Positions 34,456-43,907 of a DNA stretch of 60,231 bases are shown one piece after another. The stretch lies in IMG/VR virus record IMGVR_UViG_3300035034_001059, positions 1-60,231 of that record; one strand, given 5' to 3'. The stretch's first letter is position 1; each line of letters opens with the position of its first letter. Both the position numbers and the translations under genes were made by a program. This DNA is from a virus. The notes under the pieces are model-generated. The model worked only from the letters and a program-made list of their open reading frames with translations, was not told the DNA's origin and did not search any database.

Positions 34456-36867
34456 ATGACATATACGAAAGAAGAGGTTACGAAGGACACAAAAAGATAT
34501 TTCAAGGGCAATGAATTAGCTACAAACGTGTTCTTCAAATATGCCTTGAAAGATGAAGATCAGAATTTTTTAGAAAAGGATCCTGATGACCTTCATCGGC
34601 GACTTTCTTCTGAGTTTGCTAGAATAGAAAAGCAATATCCCAATCCTCATCATGATGAGGATATATACAGAAAATTACAATATTTTAAGTATATTGTTCC
34701 ACAGGGCAGCCCCATGTATGGGGTTGGTAACCCAAAACCTGTGTCTCTTTCTAATTGTTTTGTTATCCCCTCCCCTGAAGATAACATATCTTCAATCCTT
34801 GATGCTGCCAAAAATATTGCAAATCTTAGTAAACGACGTGGTGGCGTCGGTCTCGATATATCGAAGTTAAGGCCAGAAGGCGCAAACGTTAACAATGCAG
34901 CAGAAACAAGCTCTGGTGCATGGTCGTTCGCAGATTTGTTTTCATTTACCGGTCGCCTTGTCGGACAAAACGGCCGCCGAGCCGCATTAATGATCACAAT
35001 TGATGTGCAGCATCCTGATGTAATGCAATTCGTCACAATGAAAAATGACAAAACTAAGGTCACCGGAGCAAATGTATCAGTAAGATTGCGTGACGATTTC
35101 ATGGAAGCTGTCATTGCTGATGAAATGTACACGCTACAATGGCCACTCGATGTGCCAAACCCGGAAATTACTAGAGAAGTGAAAGCTTCTGACATTTGGA
35201 ATCTAATCATTACCAATGCCACAGAGCATGCCGAGCCCGGTGCGCTGATGTGGGATACGATGATTCAGAATCTTCCCTCACACTTTTACCCCGGTTTTGA
35301 GACACTGAGCACAAACCCTTGTGGTGAAATTGCCATGAATAATGATTCATGTCGGTTGATCTCACAGTGTCTGAAATGGTATGTCAACGATCCATACACA
35401 AATTTCGCCAGCTTTGATTGGAAAGCATTCGAAGAGGACGCCCGAATGGCAACCAGATTGAGTGACGATTTGGTTGATTTGGAAATTGAGAAGCTTAATG
35501 ATATCATTGCTGCAACAGACGATGAGTCAGAAAAGATTCTGTTTCAAAATTTGCTCTATTCTGCGCGGTGGGGGAGGCGTACTGGACTGGGTACCCACGG
35601 CCTCGCCGACGCCCTCGCGCGCCTGTGTTTAAGATATGATTCTGAGGAAGCTCTGGAGTTCGTTGATAAATTATACGAAAAAAGAAAACTCATTGTATAT
35701 GACGAAAGTATAGAACTAGCCAAGGAACGTGGTGCGTTTCCAATTTTCGAGTGGGAAACGGAAAAAGACTGTAAATTCTTTGAATCATTCCCTGATGACC
35801 TCATTGAAAAGATGAAGAAATACGGCAGACGCAACATCGCGCTGCTGACGAACGCTCCAACCGGCTCAGTCTCAATCGAATCACTATGTGACGGTTCTGG
35901 CTGCGAACCTGTATTCAGATTCCTGATGACTCGACGCCGCAAACTGAGTCATAACGAAACAGACGTAGTTCCAGACTTTGTTGATGAATTAGGAGACCGT
36001 TGGATCGAGTTTGAGGTTAAGTCTCATCTATTGAAAGAATATTTAGAGATTACTGGAAAAGATATAGAAAAAGATGGATTACCTGATTATTTTGTTACCA
36101 GTGACGAAATTGATTGGATTAAACGCGTCACTATTCAGGCGGCGATGTCGAAGCATATTGACCATTCTATTAGTTCAACAATCAACTTGCCCCGAGATAC
36201 ACAACCTCATATAGTTGGAAACATCTACAAAGAAGCATGGAAGCAAGGTTGCAAAGGTGTGACAGTATATGTAGATGGTTCACGAGATGGCGTGTTGTTG
36301 ACAGAAGATGACCAAGACAACCTCGGAATTACATACTATGATGCAACACCTCGGCCAGAAGAAATAGAATGCGATATACATCAAGCTAAAGTGAACGGTA
36401 AAGATTGGGTTATTTTGGTAGGACTTCTTGAAGGAAAACCGTATGAAGTTATGGGTGGAGCAGCAACACAGGTTGAGATACCCGAGGATTACAAAAAAGG
36501 TAAAACAATTAAAAGAAAGTATAAAACGGTGCCAAACAAATATGATTTGAAAGTGAATGGATTCACGATCAAGGATATTGTAGCAATGTTTGACAATCCT
36601 GATAATGCTGTGTTAACTCGAATGGTAAGTACATCGTTGAGACATGGTGTCCGTCCCTCATTCTTAGTTGAACAATTAAAGAAAGATAAAGACGCGAGTT
36701 TCGCCAGCTTCTCCAAAGTTCTATCAAGAGTATTGAAGGAATATATAGATGATGGTACAAAAGTAGTATCAGGTGCAAAAGGAGAATGCACTGACGGCGA
36801 TATTCATGACTTGACTTACAGTGAAGGGTGCGTAATTTGTTCTAAGTGTGGTTGGACGGCCTGTTGA
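34456..36867 (+). CDS. nrdJ: Ribonucleotide reductase, class II (adenosylcobalamin-dependent)
   Basis: An 803-residue enzyme reducing ribonucleotides to deoxyribonucleotides. Key residues are C101 in LSNCFVIPS, the radical cysteine C289 with E291 in NPCGEI, a partner-position C299, and NAPTGSVSIE near 473. The C-terminus ends in a Cys-rich CVICSKCGWTAC, as in NrdJ, where it takes part in re-reduction. No separate beta subunit or glycine-radical motif is present, which supports the B12-dependent class. The enzyme works with or without oxygen but needs host cobalamin. It feeds the two DNA polymerases and dUTPase encoded nearby. Confidence 0.9.
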   Translation: MTYTKEEVTKDTKRYFKGNELATNVFFKYALKDEDQNFLEKDPDDLHRRLSSEFARIEKQYPNPHHDEDIYRKLQYFKYIVPQGSPMYGVGNPKPVSLSNCFVIPSPEDNISSILDAAKNIANLSKRRGGVGLDISKLRPEGANVNNAAETSSGAWSFADLFSFTGRLVGQNGRRAALMITIDVQHPDVMQFVTMKNDKTKVTGANVSVRLRDDFMEAVIADEMYTLQWPLDVPNPEITREVKASDIWNLIITNATEHAEPGALMWDTMIQNLPSHFYPGFETLSTNPCGEIAMNNDSCRLISQCLKWYVNDPYTNFASFDWKAFEEDARMATRLSDDLVDLEIEKLNDIIAATDDESEKILFQNLLYSARWGRRTGLGTHGLADALARLCLRYDSEEALEFVDKLYEKRKLIVYDESIELAKERGAFPIFEWETEKDCKFFESFPDDLIEKMKKYGRRNIALLTNAPTGSVSIESLCDGSGCEPVFRFLMTRRRKLSHNETDVVPDFVDELGDRWIEFEVKSHLLKEYLEITGKDIEKDGLPDYFVTSDEIDWIKRVTIQAAMSKHIDHSISSTINLPRDTQPHIVGNIYKEAWKQGCKGVTVYVDGSRDGVLLTEDDQDNLGITYYDATPRPEEIECDIHQAKVNGKDWVILVGLLEGKPYEVMGGAATQVEIPEDYKKGKTIKRKYKTVPNKYDLKVNGFTIKDIVAMFDNPDNAVLTRMVSTSLRHGVRPSFLVEQLKKDKDASFASFSKVLSRVLKEYIDDGTKVVSGAKGECTDGDIHDLTYSEGCVICSKCGWTAC

Positions 36868-36868
36868 T

Positions 36869-37051
36869 ATGGCTATTTGGTACTCATTAGATTATTTGAA
36901 ACATGGTAGGCATTGCGCTTTTTGGTCCACAACATCAGAAAAGAACTATGCTATAATGGAATTCTATACGGATTGCTATGGTGTACAATTGTATGGATCA
37001 GGAATAGTAGTGCATGATTGTCAGCAGGAACAAACACCGGAAAATGCATGA
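36869..37051 (+). CDS. Tiny protein of the RxC family (GRHCAFW)
   Basis: A 60-residue protein starting just after the reductase stop. LKHGRHCAFWSTTSEKN (about 10-26) carries the motif. It then has IMEFYTDCYGVQLYGSG, closely echoed by LQFYTDANCFLIHRSG in the next gene. Function unknown. Confidence 0.65.
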   Translation: MAIWYSLDYLKHGRHCAFWSTTSEKNYAIMEFYTDCYGVQLYGSGIVVHDCQQEQTPENA

Positions 37052-37167
37052 TCAAAGCTAGGAAATACAGAATGTGGTTAGTTGGTGGTTATAGCGAATT
37101 GCAATTTTACACAGACGCAAACTGTTTTCTTATACATCGCTCAGGAAGCGTACAACTATTAAAATAG
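37048..37167 (+). CDS. Tiny protein, paralogue of its neighbour
   Basis: A 39-residue frame from ATG 37048, overlapping the previous stop (ATGA), to TAG 37165-37167. It has KARKYRMWL and LQFYTDANCFLIHRSG, matching the second half of the upstream tiny protein. Too short for confident assignment. Confidence 0.5.
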   Translation: MIKARKYRMWLVGGYSELQFYTDANCFLIHRSGSVQLLK

Positions 37168-37179
37168 GAGGAGAAATGA

Positions 37180-37452
37180 ATGTACGATTGGGGAAGAGAG
37201 AAAAGAATCTTTCAAATAAGGAATTTGAAAAAGTCCTTGACACAGGAGGAGTTACTTGATACCATTAAGTTCGATTGGGAAAACGCTAGTACGATTCCCG
37301 ACACATCTTCTTATAAGCTAAAGTTTATAAAAGAGAAACAGATGTTTTATGGAGTGCTTGATATTGAAGAACAATATCAAGCTTGGCAGAATGAAGAGGA
37401 CAGGATAAAAGAGAAATATCCTGCAATTCACAAACGGAGTGAAAATGAGTGA
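37180..37452 (+). CDS. Hypothetical protein, 90 residues
   Basis: A strong AGGAGG lies 8 bases before ATG 37180; an out-of-frame ATG at 37176 gives only 27 codons. The product is charged and helical with FDWENASTIPDTSSYKLKF in the middle. It overlaps the next gene slightly. Function unknown. Confidence 0.7.
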   Translation: MYDWGREKRIFQIRNLKKSLTQEELLDTIKFDWENASTIPDTSSYKLKFIKEKQMFYGVLDIEEQYQAWQNEEDRIKEKYPAIHKRSENE

Positions 37453-37699
37453 TACTAAGACGAAAGAACAACACATGATCGATTTCATCAAACAATTCGC
37501 TCAGTATGAGCATGCTATGGAGCCCTATAAAGAAGGTAAGAAGGATCTTCGCAAATCTTTCAAGGATAACAATTATCTTACTTCGGCAGACATGGCACAG
37601 GCTGTTCGAGCCTACCGCTCTATTGAGAAGGGAATTGACCTCAACGAGACTCAACAAATCAAAGAAACACTTGAGAAAGAGTTGGGAGTATCTGAGTAA
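37445..37699 (+). CDS. Small helical protein, 84 residues
   Basis: ATG 37445 follows GGAG. The protein is wholly helical and charged: FIKQFAQYEHAM, then KKDLRKSFKDNNYLTSADMAQ. The layout loosely recalls GapR/DUF2312 DNA-binding helices, but this is speculation. Its stop touches the co-chaperonin gene. Confidence 0.65.
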   Translation: MSDTKTKEQHMIDFIKQFAQYEHAMEPYKEGKKDLRKSFKDNNYLTSADMAQAVRAYRSIEKGIDLNETQQIKETLEKELGVSE

Positions 37700-38019
37700 T
37701 GAGAGTGGCACCACTGAACAGATATATCGTCCTTAAAGATTATACTCCCAAAGAAGAAAACCCGCACGCCAGCGATGATAGCGAAAGCACGTTTTATATG
37801 CCGAAGGAATTTTTTCAGGAACGTGCTGAGAACATGGATAAGTACGAACTCCGTGTTGTTGACGCTGTTTCAGAACATTGCCACAATTTGGACCAATTAT
37901 CAATCGGTGATGTTATCGTGGTGGAAACGTCAATGATTGAGGCGTTACCCGATCCTGACGGCAACATGGTGCAAGTAATTACGGAGAACTATATTCTCGT
38001 TAAATATTCTGATCTATAA
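37699..38019 (+). CDS. GroES/gp31-like co-chaperonin
   Basis: A 106-residue protein. MRVAPLNRYIVLKDY matches the GroES first strand. A flexible charged stretch (about 17-30) fits the mobile loop, then FYMPKEFF. The back half has YELRVVDAVSEH, LSIGDVIVVETSMIE and VITENYILVKYSDL, the usual GroES ending. It would cap a GroEL ring during folding of phage proteins such as the capsid subunit. A phage GroEL is encoded at 50447-52036, so this genome carries a matched pair 12 kb apart. Confidence 0.75.
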   Translation: MRVAPLNRYIVLKDYTPKEENPHASDDSESTFYMPKEFFQERAENMDKYELRVVDAVSEHCHNLDQLSIGDVIVVETSMIEALPDPDGNMVQVITENYILVKYSDL

Positions 38020-38825
38020 TGCTAACCGGAGTTAAAGCAGTAATAGGGTGGTCTATGGAGGCTGCCCTGCTCGCTTTTAAAAAGGATTATTGGCTCATTT
38101 TGCCTAACGATATTGATCACTCTTTTAGGGATCGTGTCCCGGCGGATGTGCAATTAGGCTTTTTGGAGATAGAAAACGATATGGGAATCTTCAAGAGTAA
38201 TTATGGGAATCTACGCGAAGGATTGCAAAAGCAGTTGATAGCTGATAGGATTCGTGGTTTCATGTCAGTACATGGCATGGTCCACAAAGGCAAGATTCAT
38301 GTATCAGACAACATCATTACGGTATATCAAGAGAATAGCTATTCATATGCGCTAGATTGTGACGATATCGTCATGTACAATTCTGACAATATCACCGGCG
38401 CATACTACGAAACAGAAAGTATCAAATATGAAGTAATCGATTATTTCAGCGCAACTCTCAGAAATACAAAGAAATATAATCTCTATCTCACTGGCTATAA
38501 ACGCATAGCACAGGAACTCTGGATTCTGCCAGATAATATCGCAGTGATCTCCTATCCAAACAAAGAAGAATATGACGAAAACAAAATAGATGAAATTACT
38601 GTTCGTCTTATGCTGGAAGATATGTTTGATAATGTAAAAGATATCAAGTTAAAAGGCAGACTTGGGTTTATTCGAAGAGAAGCAACAAAATCTTACAATT
38701 TTACTAACAATGATGAGGGTAACAAAACCCTCGAAGATATACTGAGTTTGCCACTATCAGACAGCATGTCTCTTAAATATCAAAAGATAATGGATATCGA
38801 TGGCTGGTTCACGCGAGATAGATGA
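38019..38825 (+). CDS. Hypothetical protein, 268 residues
   Basis: ATG overlaps the preceding TAA (TAATG). It is a mixed alpha/beta protein with MEAALLAFKKDYWLILPNDID at the start and a Tyr/Asn-rich middle (VYQENSYSYALDCDDIVMYN). I recognise no family. It overlaps the next gene by 26 bases, so the two are probably co-translated. Confidence 0.75.
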   Translation: MLTGVKAVIGWSMEAALLAFKKDYWLILPNDIDHSFRDRVPADVQLGFLEIENDMGIFKSNYGNLREGLQKQLIADRIRGFMSVHGMVHKGKIHVSDNIITVYQENSYSYALDCDDIVMYNSDNITGAYYETESIKYEVIDYFSATLRNTKKYNLYLTGYKRIAQELWILPDNIAVISYPNKEEYDENKIDEITVRLMLEDMFDNVKDIKLKGRLGFIRREATKSYNFTNNDEGNKTLEDILSLPLSDSMSLKYQKIMDIDGWFTRDR

Positions 38826-39756
38826 AAAAGATTATGTTCCTCCGAGCACCGCACACTGTGCTGGGATAATACCCGTTTGTGGTCAACAGTATAAAAACAC
38901 AAATATGCTCTGGCATCCTGCGTTGCAACCGTTGCACGAGGATTACTTACTGTTAGATAACGCTATCACGCAGTGTGCGTTTCTTGGTGTTGATACAATA
39001 TGGATTGTATTTGATGACTCCATGACCCCATTCATTCGTAAACGTATTGGGGATTTCATTGACGATCCTGTGTATAAGGGAATCAATTACCATAAAAACC
39101 GATTAACGACGAAAAGAATTCCTATCCACTTTGTGCCACAATCAACGATGGAAGCGAACAAGAGAGATAGTGTTGCTTATACAGCATTGCATGCTATTCA
39201 AACCTCTCGAAAGATTTGTGGGCAAATCAGCACATATGTGATACCTCAAACGTACTTTATTACATTTCCTTACAGCATTGTCGACCCGCATGAGATTCGG
39301 GAGAACAGAGAAGATATAAGAAACGCAGAAACACCATTATTGTTCACTGACCCGGAAAACAACTCTGTTGCCACTGGGCACTATTACCCACTATTGATAA
39401 CATATAAGCAAGCTAAACAAATTAAACAACACGTGTATCATGTCGGCACTGGTGTGAAAGACATGAGCCAGCCGAAAAGTGAATGGATGTTTGGTTCCGT
39501 CCCAACGAAGAGACTCCCCGAAAGCGAACAATATTCAGCAAGGTATTTCGGTCCTGACGAAGTATACCGCCCTCTGTACGAGAAATATACACCAAACTAT
39601 CATGCAATGTCTTGGGCGTATGATGCGCATACATTTGAAGGTTATAGAAAAGCACTCGGCTCTGACCAAGATTTTTATCCAACAGATTTCCGAAACCTGT
39701 TCGCATCTATCGCCAAAAACTCTATGTCATTTGATGACGATGAGTTTGACGATTAG
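38800..39756 (+). CDS. Putative nucleotidyltransferase-like (GT-A fold) protein
   Basis: A 318-residue protein. The N-terminal half reads like an NTP-transferase Rossmann unit: CAGIIPVCGQQYKNTNMLWHP (about 20-40), a helix LLDNAITQCAFLGVDTIWIVFDD, and then DSVAYTALHAI. That recalls nucleotide-sugar pyrophosphorylases, but the exact G-x-G-x-R signature is missing. An acidic tail (FDDDEFDD) closes it. Alternatives include a phage-specific enzyme of DNA or surface modification. Confidence 0.4.
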   Translation: MAGSREIDEKDYVPPSTAHCAGIIPVCGQQYKNTNMLWHPALQPLHEDYLLLDNAITQCAFLGVDTIWIVFDDSMTPFIRKRIGDFIDDPVYKGINYHKNRLTTKRIPIHFVPQSTMEANKRDSVAYTALHAIQTSRKICGQISTYVIPQTYFITFPYSIVDPHEIRENREDIRNAETPLLFTDPENNSVATGHYYPLLITYKQAKQIKQHVYHVGTGVKDMSQPKSEWMFGSVPTKRLPESEQYSARYFGPDEVYRPLYEKYTPNYHAMSWAYDAHTFEGYRKALGSDQDFYPTDFRNLFASIAKNSMSFDDDEFDD

Positions 39757-39759
39757 CCC

Positions 39760-39792
39760 TTGACTCCCAGACTGACGTGCTTACATTTATAG
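39760..39792 (+). promoter_or_regulatory. Conserved promoter motif, copy 1
   Basis: TTGACT (39760-39765), 11 bases, GTGC (39777-39780), then TTACATTTATAG. The same arrangement with identical spacing occurs at 52356, 56781 and 56864. It lies in a gap before a small-protein cluster and the DnaE-type polymerase. Confidence 0.65.
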
Positions 39793-39814
39793 GAGTCGAC
39801 AGAAAGAGAACCAG

Positions 39815-40009
39815 ATGCGTCTATACAAACTAAGGCGCCTCTTCACACCCCGCTGTTACGCTTGTAAACGTATCGCTAAAGGAACGATCAGTTTGTATTC
39901 ATGGATCAAGATAACTACATTGCATACAGCAGGCGACCATGAGTGTATACAATTCTTTTCTGATGCACACACTAAAATTTACATAAACTTTGATGGCCAC
40001 AATGAATAA
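39815..40009 (+). CDS. Small basic Cys protein, first gene after promoter copy 1
   Basis: A 64-residue protein with TPRCYACKRIAKG (about 11-23) and CIQFFSDAHTKIYINFDG near the end, both resembling the paired segments of the RxC small-protein family. It overlaps the next tiny gene. No strong ribosome site is seen. Function unknown. Confidence 0.6.
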   Translation: MRLYKLRRLFTPRCYACKRIAKGTISLYSWIKITTLHTAGDHECIQFFSDAHTKIYINFDGHNE

Positions 40010-40181
40010 TAGATACTGCTATCTGCAAAAAAATGTCAACTGGCTCGACCGCAACGACGAGACATTCGGCCCCAACGCAAAATATATAAGAATAGCTCTT
40101 TCTAAGCACAATTATCATACGCAGTCAAAGAGTCTTTCTTTTTATTCTAGTAATTCTATTGATATATCAATCATATCATGA
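40002..40181 (+). CDS. Tiny protein of the RxC family (MNNRYCYL)
   Basis: A 59-residue protein starting at ATG 40002 within the previous gene's last codons. It begins MNNRYCYLQKNVNWLD. The start region at DNA level (ATGAATAATAGATACTGC) nearly matches those at 46359 and 56105. Function unknown. Confidence 0.65.
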   Translation: MNNRYCYLQKNVNWLDRNDETFGPNAKYIRIALSKHNYHTQSKSLSFYSSNSIDISIIS

Positions 40182-40211
40182 GATATTGTTATATATTAGC
40201 GGCCCGAAGAC

Positions 40212-40460
40212 ATGATCATGTTCATTCCGCACAAATCTCTTTCAGGTTCATCGCGCGACATCATCGGGGTTATTCTCCAAGAATTAAGTTTAACAAATCA
40301 TTCGGCGTCCCTTTTGAGATTTTTATATTATGAGAACATATTTTTAAGGTGGTTCACATTTTCTCTATATCCAAAATCTGTTGGAACAGAGAATAACAAA
40401 CCTTTTGTTAGTTTTCATTCCAACAATACTACGCCAATTCACATCATGAGGTATGCATGA
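40212..40460 (+). CDS. Hypothetical protein, 82 residues
   Basis: It starts at ATG 40212 (an earlier-frame choice is not available) and ends in ATGA overlap with the polymerase gene. It is rich in Phe, Ser and Leu with YYENIFLRWFTFSLYP. Function unknown; coding is supported mainly by the coupled overlap. Confidence 0.5.
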   Translation: MIMFIPHKSLSGSSRDIIGVILQELSLTNHSASLLRFLYYENIFLRWFTFSLYPKSVGTENNKPFVSFHSNNTTPIHIMRYA

Positions 40461-43400
40461 CAGAGCGAAATAAATCAAAATTAAAATTTGTCAATCTTCA
40501 CGGCCACAGTTGTGCATCTGTTTTTGATGGTTTAGGTTATCCATCAGAGCATATGGATTTCGCATATGAAAACGGCCTCGACGCGATTGCTCTGACTGAT
40601 CACGGCAATATGAATAACTTGCCACTGCAAGTATTCCATGCCAAAAAGATGGAAAAAGATGGTCGTGAATTCAAACCCATTTATGGTGTTGAAGGATATG
40701 CATTTCCTGATTTACAGGAATGGCAAGACACCTACAAACAATCAAAAGAGAAGGATGACAGTGATTCGGCTATCGTTGTAGAAACTGAAGAAAGAGACAT
40801 CAAGAGCATTTTGAAGCGCCGACGACACATGGTGCTATTGGCGAAAAATCAAGACGGTCTAAACAAGCTCTTTGAAATGATTACTCAGTCATTCGAAAAG
40901 CCGTGGCACTACTACTTCCCGCGCATTGACTACAAAACACTAAAGAAGTTCGCCGGTGGCGATATCATTGCGACGAGCGCATGTCTTGGTGGAGTGTACG
41001 CTGGTAACATGTGGGAAAACTATGACTTTGAATTGAGCAAGGAAGAAAACGACGCCAAGGTGCTTAACGCTATGCGCGAGACATCTGAGCAGATGTTGGA
41101 CATTTTTGGAGAAGATTGGTACGGTGAAATTCAATGGAACAACATTCCTGAACAACACTTACTTAACTCATACGTTATTCAAATCTGCAAAGAATTCAAT
41201 ATCAAGCTTGTTTCTACGTGTGATGCACATTATCCCAATCCTGAGCTGTTCGCCGCGCGCGAGATGTATAAGCGCCTCGGCTGGCTGAGAAACAAAGAAG
41301 ATCTAGAGCCACTGCCGGAAAAAATTGAGGATATGGGCTATCAACTCTGGCCTAAGAATGGCGACCAGATGCTCGAATCGTTTCGCAACTCTACGGTCCA
41401 CCCAGATATCAAAGACTATCTGGCAGAAAATGATATTGAGTATGATGAATCGATGGTAATTGGGTCGATCGAAGAATCGTACAATATTGCACACAATAAA
41501 ATTGAGAGTTTCTATCCTGACAGTACGGTGAAGTTGCCCGATTTTGTTGTACCCGAAAACAAGACAGCCGACGAAGCGCTGAGTGAAATGGCTTTCGCCG
41601 CACTTGCAGAAAAAGGTTATGATGCATTGCCATCGTATTATGATCGTTTAGAAAAAGAACTCGCGGTTATCTCTAGTCGCGGCTTTTCTAAATATTTCTT
41701 GACAATGAAAGAAGTGACAGACGAAGCGAAGCAGTTATACCTTTGTGGTCCCGGTCGAGGTTCTGCTGCTGGTTCGCTGCTGGCATATATGCTAGGAATT
41801 ACACAGGTTAATCCATTGCGCTGGAATACACAGTTCGAGCGATTTTTGCGGTCTGACGCGACTGACTACCCTGATATTGATTTCGATATTAGTCACAACT
41901 CAGACTTCCGTGATCATTTGATTGAAAAATGGGGTAAGAACACTGTTGTCTCTATCTCAAATATCAATACCATGCAACTGCGGTCTCTTGTTAAGGATAT
42001 CTCAAAGTATTATGGTATTGATTTCACCGAGGTTAACAAGGTCACCAGCACAATGATGCAGGAAGCGACACCTCGTGCAAAGCAAAAGCACGGAATCAAG
42101 GCTGGTGTTTATACACCAACATATGAGGAAGTAAAAGAGTTCTCCGAGTCACTTCAAGCGTTCTTACGCAAATACCCGAAGATCGAAAAGTTCATTGATA
42201 GTTTGCATGGCATGCCACGCTCTGTGTCACGGCACGCTGGTGGTGTGGTTATTGCTGACAATCTCAACAAACACATTCCATTGATTAATAGCAAAGGCAC
42301 GACGCAGGTGCCGTGGACTAAAGACACACTAGAACCGATGGGTTTCATCAAATTCGACCTTCTTGGTTTGGATACCTTAAAAATGATGCACCGCGCGATC
42401 GCGAATATCCTTCGGCGATATCATAACAAAACTGATATCACCATCGATGATATCACTGGTTATTACAATGAGAAATTACACCCTGATGTGATCGACCTTG
42501 AAGACCAAAAGGTATACAAAAATGTATATCATGATGGTAAATGGGCAGGTGTGTTCCAATTCACTGAACAAGGCGCGCAGAATTTTTGCCAAGTTGTTAA
42601 ACCGACGAATATCATTGAATTAGCGTCGATCACTAGTATTCAACGTCCCGGTCCTCTGGCGGCTGGCGTTGATGAAGAATATGGTGAGGCCAAAGAATAC
42701 CCTCACAAGATTAAATTCATGAATGATATTCATGCTGAGGTAACGGCTGAAACATACGGTTTCTTGATTTTCCAAGAGCAGATTGCCGAAATGGCACACA
42801 AACTTGGGAAAGATATCTCTCTGGATGACGGCAACAAGCTTCGGAAAGCACTAACTAAGAAGAATAGCGAAAAATCCAAGAAAATGAAAGAGGAGTTGTA
42901 CGACAAGTTTGTCGATGGCTGCATGGAAAAGGGTATGACGCGCAAACAAGCCAAAGAAACGTGGCAATTGTTTGAGTATTTCTCCGGTTATGGTTTCAAC
43001 AAATCACACGCCGTTTGTTACAGCTTAATCTCCTTTCAGACTGCATGGCTATTAACATATTATCCAGAGTGCTGGCTCGCCGCGTTCCTTAACGAAGAGT
43101 CGGAAACAAAGATGGAAAAAGCTATTGCCATCGTTAAGAAGCTCGGCTACAATGTTAAACGCCCAAACATCAATTATTCATCAGACCAATGGGAAATCTC
43201 TAAAGATGGGTCAACCCTGTTCCAGCCACTGACTGATATTGATGGAGTTGGTGATGCTGCATATAAAGAGATACTGCCACATCGCCCATTCGAACTAATT
43301 GAGGATTTATACTATCATAAAGACATCCGCTGGTCTAAGGTGAATAAGACTGTCATTGATAGGTTGTGTCGTTCAGGGGCACTCGATGACCTGATTGATG

Positions 43401-43903
43401 ATCGTTTCACCGGATCAAAACATTTCTGGTCTGTGCTGCTGTCCCGGGAAAAGAAGAAAGAAAACTTCCTAGAGCTTATTGAAAACCCGGAATATAGAGA
43501 AGAAGGTGATTTCTCTGATATGGAGCGCATCGCCTTCCTTTCCGACTTGACATCGGTGCTGCCGATTGATATGATAGTAGACGACGAAATGTTGAAACAC
43601 TTCGATCAGTTAGACATTGGTCCACTATCAGAGAATCAGGTGGGTCATAAGTATAGTTGGTGTATCCCTGTCTCATTCCGCAAGCGAAAGACAAAGAAAC
43701 GTGGCTCTCCATATTATGAAATTATGGTAACTGATTCGACGTTTCAAATGTCACGCGTTCGTGTTTGGAACATTCGAACGGCACGATCTGAGCCGCAGCT
43801 TTATCGTCCGTATATTGTCAAAGGTGTTGAATACGATACACAGTGGGGGTTTTCTACTGGTTGGCGCGCGCCGTTCGAAAAAAACTGGGTTATTGTAGGA
43901 TAA
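40457..43903 (+). CDS. dnaE: DNA polymerase III alpha-like (family C, DnaE type)
   Basis: An 1148-residue replicative polymerase. The PHP domain opens with NLHGHSCASVFDG (H15, H17) and ALTDHGN. The palm has LCGPGRGSAAGSLLAYMLGI (about 432-451) and the catalytic YPDIDFDIS with D473, D475 and D477. RSVSRHAGGVVIA, GLDTLKMM, VFQFTEQGAQNF and GYGFNKSHAVCYSLI are further family C landmarks. The C-terminal region has HhH-type and OB-like parts (about 905-1148), close to bacterial DnaE in length. A phage holding both this and a family A polymerase is unusual. It could be the main replicase or serve another phase of infection. Confidence 0.92.
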   Translation: MTERNKSKLKFVNLHGHSCASVFDGLGYPSEHMDFAYENGLDAIALTDHGNMNNLPLQVFHAKKMEKDGREFKPIYGVEGYAFPDLQEWQDTYKQSKEKDDSDSAIVVETEERDIKSILKRRRHMVLLAKNQDGLNKLFEMITQSFEKPWHYYFPRIDYKTLKKFAGGDIIATSACLGGVYAGNMWENYDFELSKEENDAKVLNAMRETSEQMLDIFGEDWYGEIQWNNIPEQHLLNSYVIQICKEFNIKLVSTCDAHYPNPELFAAREMYKRLGWLRNKEDLEPLPEKIEDMGYQLWPKNGDQMLESFRNSTVHPDIKDYLAENDIEYDESMVIGSIEESYNIAHNKIESFYPDSTVKLPDFVVPENKTADEALSEMAFAALAEKGYDALPSYYDRLEKELAVISSRGFSKYFLTMKEVTDEAKQLYLCGPGRGSAAGSLLAYMLGITQVNPLRWNTQFERFLRSDATDYPDIDFDISHNSDFRDHLIEKWGKNTVVSISNINTMQLRSLVKDISKYYGIDFTEVNKVTSTMMQEATPRAKQKHGIKAGVYTPTYEEVKEFSESLQAFLRKYPKIEKFIDSLHGMPRSVSRHAGGVVIADNLNKHIPLINSKGTTQVPWTKDTLEPMGFIKFDLLGLDTLKMMHRAIANILRRYHNKTDITIDDITGYYNEKLHPDVIDLEDQKVYKNVYHDGKWAGVFQFTEQGAQNFCQVVKPTNIIELASITSIQRPGPLAAGVDEEYGEAKEYPHKIKFMNDIHAEVTAETYGFLIFQEQIAEMAHKLGKDISLDDGNKLRKALTKKNSEKSKKMKEELYDKFVDGCMEKGMTRKQAKETWQLFEYFSGYGFNKSHAVCYSLISFQTAWLLTYYPECWLAAFLNEESETKMEKAIAIVKKLGYNVKRPNINYSSDQWEISKDGSTLFQPLTDIDGVGDAAYKEILPHRPFELIEDLYYHKDIRWSKVNKTVIDRLCRSGALDDLIDDRFTGSKHFWSVLLSREKKKENFLELIENPEYREEGDFSDMERIAFLSDLTSVLPIDMIVDDEMLKHFDQLDIGPLSENQVGHKYSWCIPVSFRKRKTKKRGSPYYEIMVTDSTFQMSRVRVWNIRTARSEPQLYRPYIVKGVEYDTQWGFSTGWRAPFEKNWVIVG

Positions 43904-43907
43904 GATT

